Shown: positions 57,160 through 64,000 of the stretch, in pieces | How the letters are laid out: each line of letters starts with the position of its first letter | How positions within the stretch are numbered: position 1 is the stretch's first letter | Assembly (NCBI GenBank): GCA_029747015.1 | Contig: JAKOGI010000056.1 | Location: 334,501-398,500, forward strand | Direction: 5' to 3' | DNA length: 64,000 nt | Source: Carnegiea gigantea | Taxonomy: Eukaryota; Streptophyta; Magnoliopsida; Caryophyllales; Cactaceae | Program-made: the position numbers and the translations under genes | Notes under the pieces: model-generated | What the model saw: the letters and a program-made list of their open reading frames with translations, nothing else | Databases searched by the model: none | Told to the model about the DNA's origin: nothing

Positions 57160-58464
57160 CTAAACAACTTCTTTCACATGAGGGTTTAGTCTACGTTGCA
57201 TTTGCCTAACAGGTTTAACATCGTCCTCTAAATGAATCCTATGCATACAAATTGTAGGACTAATCCCTTTCAAATCAGCCACTGACCACCCAATAGCACC
57301 TTTATGATCAGATAAGATATGAATCAACTCTTTCTCTTGATCACAAGATAAAAGAGAAGATATAATAATAGGTAAGGTCTCTTTGGGGCCTAAAAATACA
57401 TACTTGAGTGAATCAGAAAGAGATTTCAACTCAAGTTTAGGTGGGGACATAACAGAAGGTGGTATAGGAGAACTAGCCAAAAGGGCAAGGGGTTCATAAA
57501 TAGATACCCAAGAGGACGACTCAAGATGAGGAGTGAAATCAAGAGTAGAATCCATCTCATGTATTGCAATTCCTAAATCATACAATCTCAAATCCTCACG
57601 GGAAAGACACGTTCCCAAGGGATCACTACTCGGAATAGCAGGCAAAGCTTCTTCAATCATTTCATCAATCACATCAACAAAGAAGCATTCAGATTCATTT
57701 TCAAACACAGGTTGAGTAGAAGCTTTGAAAATATTAAGCCTAACCCTCATGTTCATGACCGAGACATCCATCACTCGCGACCTACAGTTAATGGTAGCAT
57801 TAGCTATGGTTAGGAAGGGACGTCTTAAAATAAGAGGGATTTGCTTAGAAGCATGACTGGGGTCCATGTCCAATACAACAAAATCAACAGGAAAGAATCC
57901 TTTATCAATTTGCACTAAGACATCATCTATTTGCCCCCTAGGAGTCCTAACTAACCCATCAGCAAGTTGAAGGGTGCAGTTAGAAGGTTTTAGTTCACCT
58001 AATCCCAACTCTAAGTGAACAGAATATGGTATCAAATTAACACTAGAACTCAAATCCAAAAGTACCCTTTCAATTTTATGATTGCCAATATAACATGAGA
58101 TGGTAGGGATATTAGGATCTTTGAACTTAGGTGGAGTGTTACATTTCAAAATCAAGCTCACTTGTTCACTTAGAAGAACCTTTTCAGACTTGTCATCTTT
58201 AGATTTATTTTTAAAAGTACACATGTCTTTAAGGAACTTAACATAAGCAGGGATTTGTCTAATTGCTTCCAAGAGAGGAAGATTGACCTTAACTTGCTTA
58301 AAGGTCTCTAGGATGTCATCTCTTTGCTTGTCTTTCCTAGAAGGGAATGGTGCATCCAAAGCTTGAGGGTAAGGAACCATTGGCTTATATATCACAAAAG
58401 AGTCAAACACAACAGGAGAAGGGGATGGGTCATTCTCTCTTTCAGATTCGAGGTCACTCTCCAA
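57160..58464 (-). pseudogene. Athila protease-containing pol N-terminal region
   Basis: A long open frame of 434 codons. Features: LEAIRQIPAYVKFLKDMCTF (gag-pol linker), ISCYIGNHKIERVLLDLSSS with the protease Asp (DLSSSVNLIP; the family has DLGAS or DLGSS, so the Gly after Asp-Leu is Ser), LGLGELKPSNCTLQLADGLV, and LILRRPFLTIANATIN. It ends shortly before RT with a stop. Confidence 0.85.
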
Positions 58465-58559
58465 GGTCTTAAGTCTTTCTTTTTATCATATTCCTTCTCA
58501 CTCACATTGTTATTTACTTCTTTACCACTTCTAAGAACCATTACAGCTTTCAATTGTTC

Positions 58560-59870
58560 AAATTATTGGCCTTTAGGGTTCTGTATGGGATGACTTGGAA
58601 GTTTTTCTTCTTCTCTTTTACCTACAGCTATGGCTAGTTGCCCAAATTGGGTTTCTAACTTAGCTATGGATTGTGAGTGGGAGTCAACAATATGTAATTT
58701 AGACTCAATTCCTTGAACTTTAGAATCAACATTTTGCACAATATAAGTCAAGATACCAAGGGCAGAAATTACCTTGTCAATTTCAGAGCTCCCAGATGAA
58801 GCTGGATGGGAAGAAGGAGGGGTATATCTCTGGTTTTGAAAACCAAGACGGGTAGGTCTACTGGATCGGGCCTGAGGATTCTCGGCATTTTGAGACCTCT
58901 ATGAAAAATTATGATGATTCGTCTAACCATGGTTATAGGTATTCGAATACGGATTGTTAGAAAGAGGAAATCCTTGGGCAGCATTTACTTATTCAGGCAC
59001 ACAGTCAGACTTACTAATACACGGATAGTCGATAGAAGCATGCATGAGAGTAGCACAAATCGAACACACATATTGCATAGAAAGGGCATTAGACACTTTG
59101 TTCATGCATTATAATTGATCAAATTTCTTAGCTAAAGTATCAACTTTACTAGAAAGATCAACTGAATGTGAAACCTCATAAATCTCCTCTTTATTTACTA
59201 GTTGCCTAGGCAAATCAGAATATGAGGAAGTAGCATGTAGATGTGAATTTTCACTCAAATATTCAAACAATTCCCAAGCTTCTTCAGGAGTTTTGTACAA
59301 GAAACTACCACCACATGATGCATCAACCATTTGTCTATTATACTCATCTAAACCAGAGTAAAAACTCTGGACAAGTTGCCACATAGGTACCTCGTGGTGA
59401 GGATAACTTCGCAACAATTCTTTAAACCTTTCCCAACTTTCATGTAATTGTTCATTTTTATTCTGTGAGAAAGTGGCTATAGCACGTCTTAAAGCAGTCA
59501 GTTTTCCAATAGAGAAAAACTTTTTCAAGAATTCCTTTTACAATTGATCCCAAGTGGTGATATTTGTCTTAGTATCCAACCAAACTTCAACTGTATCTTT
59601 CAAAGAAAAAGGAAAAAGTCGCAAGCGAAGAGCATCATCAAAGATGTTATTCAAGAATACAGTAGAACAAATATCTAAGAACGCATTAACGTGCTTGAAA
59701 GGATTTTCAGACTCTAGCCCATAAAATGACGGTAACATTTGGATAAGAGAATGTTTAATCTCAAATGGCACTGTAACAGTGGGCATGCATGATCTTGTAG
59801 GTGAGTTATAAGTGGCGGGAATGAAATACTCCTTAAGTTACTTAGGTGGTGGAGTTTGTTCTTCAGCCAT
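58560..59870 (-). pseudogene. Athila gag, inactivated
   Basis: Begins MAEEQTPPPK at 59870, with an in-frame TAA right after. Athila gag signatures follow: FEIKHSLIQMLPSFYGLESE, FKHVNAFLDICSTVF, SLKDTVEVWLDTK, WERFKELLRSYPHHEVPMWQ, VDASCGGSFLYKTPEEAWEL, then a Cys/His remnant (VCSICATLMHA) and a coiled-coil tail (VQNVDSKVQGIESKLHIVDS). Several stops and shifts. Confidence 0.85.
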
Positions 59871-60465
59871 TTTTTTCTTAGATTCCTTTTTCTTACCTCT
59901 TATCTTTCGAATAGAGCATTCAATTTCAGGATCATATGGTATGAGATTTAAGTACAAAAAACGTCTACCACGCATATACCACAAACAATCAAAAGAATAG
60001 AATGAAATCACCACCACAATAATAATCACCAAACAGAAGAAGAAAAGTGAAAAGAGAGATAAGAAGAGAAAAGAAAAAAATAATAAAAAAAATAAAAGAT
60101 CCAAGGGAAGGGGAAAAACTGGAAAAAAAAAAGCAAAATAAAATAACAGAAATAAAAGGGATGGGGAAAATAAAAGGAAAAAAAATGGAACAAAAGGGAG
60201 GGGGATTGTTAGATTAAATACAGTAAATAAAATAACAGAAATAAAAGAGTTAGATTAGAAGGATTAGATTAGAAGGGATAGGAAAAATAGTTAGATTAGA
60301 AGGGATTGGGGAAAGAAAAAAAAAAAAACCTGAAATAAAAGGGATGGGGACAGAGAAATAAATAAATAAATAAAATTGTTAGATTAGCGGGAATGAAGAA
60401 CTAAAATAAAGGAAGAGAAAAAATGAAAAATCACTATTCGTTCCCTGGTAACAGCGCCAAAAACT
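59871..60465 (-). other. Athila leader with primer-binding site
   Basis: Adjacent to the 5' LTR the minus strand reads TTTTTGGCGCTGTTACCAGG, a mutated form of the TGGCGCCGTTGCCGGGGA block that pairs with plant tRNA-Asp in Athila-like elements. The remainder is an A-rich untranslated leader of about 590 bases. Confidence 0.7.
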
Positions 60466-62171
60466 TGATGTGGTTTTATATTTTATTTTAAAACTCCTTT
60501 TTGCTTGCAAGTGCACAAGGTTAATTGTAGAGATCCCACGAGAAATAATGTTGATTTTTAATTTCAACTCTTCTAACTATAAAGAATAAGTTGAATGAGG
60601 AGTGTAATTATCGATATAATTAAAGAAGCACAAAGAAGAGTAAAAGTGTCAAGTAGAGAGAATTCAGATGGGAGAATGTTCTAGGATTTCGGATTTCACA
60701 TTTGAAGCAAATATTGAATTGCTAATTCAAATAGGGATTTGATTTGTCTCTTATGCAACGTAAGTTACAAGCATTAAGTCATAAATTAAAAAGATGAATT
60801 ATAATTATCAAATAAAAATATTTATCTAGTGGCTTAGCGTGAATTATTCTTTTTAGATATAACTCATCTAATTTCTAGTATAAATTATTTAATTTTAGCA
60901 ATTACAATTTTAAGGCCATTTGCATAATGTCATATTAGCCTACAAGGTCTAATATTCATTTGAAATAGCAAATTAAACTATTATAATCAACATGATTAAA
61001 TAATAGTATTAGAATGCATAACTAGGTTAAGATCAAGTTTACACTCAAAATTATGCAATCAAAGAGACAAAAATTACCTCAAAAGAAATTAGCAAAAATA
61101 ATATTATTATCAAGGATCCATCCTAATCCTAGAAATGAGTAGTTTAGCCGACCGTAGTTAGTGAAAATACCATGATAATTGGTATATTTCACTACCTATA
61201 TCCAAACTTTTGTACTCAATTACAAACTAATGAAGTAAACACTCTCAAATTTGACGCACAAATGAAATGAGAAGAGGAGAAAAAAATAGCCAACAAAGCT
61301 TATTTTCTTCCAAACCCCTCAACCCAAATGATTTTATCTTACAAAATACTCTCAACTACCTAAAGAAAAATAGAAGATGGAAGGTAGAATGCTTGGATGA
61401 ATGGATGAGTGTATGAATGTCCAATGAATCCAACCCATAACCCCTTTGTATAGTGAAAATTTTCCCTCTTTTGGCGCCAAACATTAGTGAAAATAATTAA
61501 TTCTCAATTAATTTAGCTGTTACATTACATGAAAAAGGGCTAGTTTTAAGCTAAAATTAATCAAATTTAATTAGCTTTGACTAGGTTAACAATTAACTAT
61601 GTGCCAAATTTAGGGAAAGTAGTGGACTGCAAAGGAGGAGTTGGATGAATGCTGATAGGCTACTAGGATAGGCCCAACTGATTTGTGAGGGAAACAAAGA
61701 GAAGAAGAGGAGCTGGGTAGTGGAAGATCGCTGCTGGGCTTCGGTTGGGTTGTCTGAACTGGCCCACACGGGCTGTGGGAGAAGAGGGAGTTGGCGGGCT
61801 GCGGTTGGGCCTCGGCTGAACAGGCCCACACGACTGGGAAAAGAGAGGGACTGTGAGGGAGATGGGAGGAGCTGCTGCTAGAGTTGGACGGTGGGCCGGG
61901 CTGGTTGGGCGGGCCTTGCCACGCCTGGGCCACGGCTGATATCTTCTTGTGATTTCTTCTTTTTTTCCCCCCTCTTGGGCTTGAGCTTGGACTTCAGGCC
62001 TTGCACATGTTCGAGGTTTGAGTAGAATTAATCAATTCCACCCAAATTTTCTATATTTATTTTACCTAAAAATCACATAAATTATGCATTATTTACTCAT
62101 AAAAATATATTTCAAAAACTTAAAAGTAGGTAAAATAAAGGAAAAAATTACATATAAAATATGAATTATCA
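60466..62171 (-). repeat. Athila 5' LTR
   Basis: A 1,706-bp LTR, 5' in minus orientation, aligning along its length with 48632-50363, with scattered substitutions and small indels (for example a deletion after TTAATTGTAGA near 60520). Confidence 0.9.
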
Positions 62172-62319
62172 GCACACGAGCAATGGGCAAATTGGAGGGG
62201 GACCAATGATGATGAAAAGAAAATGCCACGACATTGCCAGATGGAGAAAGATATAACAAAATAGGGAAAGAGAGGACGACGCACAGAAATTGAGCACAAA
62301 TGGACTGAAAGAATATGGG
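62172..62319. other. short spacer between Athila and the second hAT-like element
   Basis: Contains the right GCACA target copy and the left AATATGGG octamer (62312-62319). Nothing else recognised. Confidence 0.6.
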
Positions 62320-63876
62320 TATAGATGTCAATGGATTGGATTCGGATCGATTATTGAAACATCTGAATCCCCATCCGATTATATTCGGATTTGAAAATCC
62401 GATCCGATGGATTAAAGGAGAACCTCCGAATCCGGTCCGAGTTGGACCGGATCGAAGTTGGATTTAATCCAATTGGAAATAATTCATTTCGCCACGCAAT
62501 AATTTTATACAATTTTTCTACATTCTACCCATCTATTGATGTGATGATGTATGTTCATATATCGTATTAACTAAATCCTGAACATTTAAGCTAAACATAG
62601 AATAAAAGAAGAGACATATTTCAAGCTCAACATGCTACAACAAGTACAAATCTTAACAACTACGGCATATATTTGAAATGTCACAAATAACATGTCCAAC
62701 TCATAAAAAGAAAAAAATTAGGAGTAAAAAATCCTCCATTTGCTTCATTTAACCCTTATTTTATGTTAGTCTCCAACTAGGGTTATATATATATATGATG
62801 ATATCTATTAAGTACTATTCGTATAAAGTTGAGATTTACATTAGAATTAAGTGTTAGAATATAATTTTGATCATACCATTAATCCGTATATTGTTGTCTT
62901 TTTATCTCATCATGTCTATTCCATTTGCATCTTTATCATAACCATAGTAATATCACCACATATTTGCCAATTGAGCCCTCATTAACGTCTTTCAATGATA
63001 CATTCAAGTTGCTAAAAGTGAAGATTCAAGGCTTTATTGTAGAGATTTGCAGAAACTGAACACTCATTAAAACATAATACATCAATAGAATCATCAATTC
63101 AGATCAACCAGAAAAAATGATGAAAATCAACAATCTTCCCAAACCCCAAAATGGTAAACCCAAAGTTTGACTTATCTTGTTCTTAACCCCAAAAATCTAA
63201 ACAACACTCCAAGCCATAAAAATATGTATTTAGATTTTATTGTATGAACTGTTAAATTGTGAAAAAAAGAGGAAATGTTCACTCATGAGAGACCACTAAG
63301 GGACAATGAAATGCTCGGCGTCAGCGTTGTAGAAACCGGCGAGAAGAAAGAGGCTCAGAGAGAGAAAGAGAGAGAGAGAGAGAGAGGGGGGGGAGAGAGC
63401 AGGGAGTTGGAGCGATGAGTTGAGAACTGCGGAGAACTACACCAACAGTCCGACTAGAGCGCAGCGAGAGGTTGAGAGCAACTAGCGAGTCAAGCAGCGA
63501 AAGCAATTGACGAAGTGGCGAGGAGAGAGAGAGTACCTAGGGGTATATTAGGGTTTCAATGTTTTAATTTTTACATATTAAAAAAAAAAACCTGTTGATA
63601 AAAAAAAAATAACACTGGGTAGCTTGGGGGCGGGGGAATAGGTATATTGAGTATGTTTTATTTATAAAATTTTGAAAATTTCAACTTAAATTTTAAATTT
63701 GAAGTATTTCAGATTAAAAGTCGGATCAGATTTTATCCTTCTTCCGAATCCGACTCGGATTCGGATTATTTTTATCGGATTTGGACTTTAATTTTTTTGT
63801 CTCGGATTCGAATCGGATAATTTTGCATCAAATCGGATCGGATTTGCTTCGAATTTAGATGTAATTGTCATCCCTA
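62320..63876. mobile_element. hAT-like TIR element, copy 2 (1.56 kb)
   Basis: Ends TATAGATGTCAATGGAT and CATCCCTA (complement TAGGGATG). The same CGGATTCGGAT-dense subterminal regions as 11495-12873 occur on both sides. It is flanked by a perfect 8-bp duplication AATATGGG (62312-62319 and 63877-63884). The interior includes GAGAGA tracts (63358-63394) and no transposase. The internal parts of the two copies share layout but are diverged. Confidence 0.85.
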
Positions 63877-63884
63877 AATATGGG

Positions 63885-64000
63885 GTTGAGCGGCTATAAA
63901 ATGAGTCTAGGGTTTTAACTTTTATTTATATTTTAGAAAACAATATAAATTAATGGGGTAACCGGGTAGTGGGACCTGTTTCGGGTCCAAACTTTCGAGA
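63885..64000. other. right edge of window
   Basis: Short AT-rich sequence ending in GGGTAACCGGG/GGACC..GGGTCC motifs, possibly part of the older TIR element that starts at 48206. Confidence 0.35.

Larger units (their letters stand above)
48632..62171 (-). mobile_element. Athila-type Ty3/gypsy retrotransposon, complete structure
   Basis: LTRs at 48632-50363 and 60466-62171 start TGATGTGG and end AATTATCA (plus strand), flanked by a perfect 5-bp target duplication GCACA (48627-48631 and 62172-62176). In minus orientation the order is 5' LTR, primer-binding site, gag, protease, RT, RNase H, integrase, long 3' region, polypurine tract, 3' LTR. Removing the 3.06-kb nested LTR gives about 10.5 kb, the usual Athila length. 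RT and gag motifs are Athila-like. Stops and shifts make it non-autonomous. The LTRs differ by many substitutions and small indels, so the insertion is not recent. Confidence 0.93.

Noticed and set aside
1..64000. tRNA, rRNA or snRNA genes
   Set aside because: No cloverleaf with A/B boxes or conserved rRNA/snRNA block was noticed by eye; a dedicated scan was not possible, so small RNA genes could have been missed.

Overview
This is nuclear DNA from a flowering plant, most likely a eudicot. Genes have introns with GT/AG borders, UTRs carry CT-rich tracts, intergenic DNA is AT-rich, and nested plant transposons fill more than half of the window. No bacterial, organellar or viral genes were seen.

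Layout. (1) 0-9 kb is gene-rich: a 5'-truncated, frameshifted UNC93-like transporter relic directly abutted by an inverted-repeat element (945-2759); two orphan exons (4863-5198); a two-exon gene for an acidic, probably N-myristoylated protein (5645-6310, minus); and an intact Kazal-type inhibitor-like gene (8540-8938). (2) 9.6-12.9 kb holds small TIR elements and a 1.38-kb hAT-like element with an 8-bp target duplication. (3) 13.1-17.3 kb is an intact nine-exon mitochondrial stomatin-like gene (minus). (4) 18.1-20.5 kb is a 5'-truncated L1 LINE with a plant RNase H domain. (5) 21.2-26.4 kb is a complete but dead Mutator-like element with long TIRs, a MURA relic and an antisense GRF zinc-finger ORF. 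(6) 29.8-30.5 kb is an intact two-exon plant defensin gene. (7) 32.4-47.4 kb is a 14.26-kb rearranged Tat-lineage Ty3/gypsy retrotransposon between 366/370-bp direct repeats of local DNA. (8) 48.6-62.2 kb is a complete Athila-type retrotransposon (minus) with a 3.06-kb probable solo LTR nested in its pol. (9) 62.3-63.9 kb is a second hAT-like element related to the one at 11.5 kb, with a perfect 8-bp target duplication.

The four genes that look intact (acidic protein, Kazal-like, stomatin-like, defensin) are unrelated housekeeping or defence genes and do not form a pathway. The most unusual structure is the Tat composite. Its 5' half (LTR, gag, protease, start of RT) is inverted relative to its 3' half (rest of RT, two RNase H domains, integrase, antisense plant-mobile-domain ORF, 3' LTR). 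The 5'-terminal TG of the 5' LTR is joined directly to an internal RT site. This is what one-ended self-integration of the cDNA followed by capture at a broken chromosome would leave. Exon borders were assigned by eye from GT/AG sites and reading-frame continuity. Family names come from recognised protein motifs, not from database searches.
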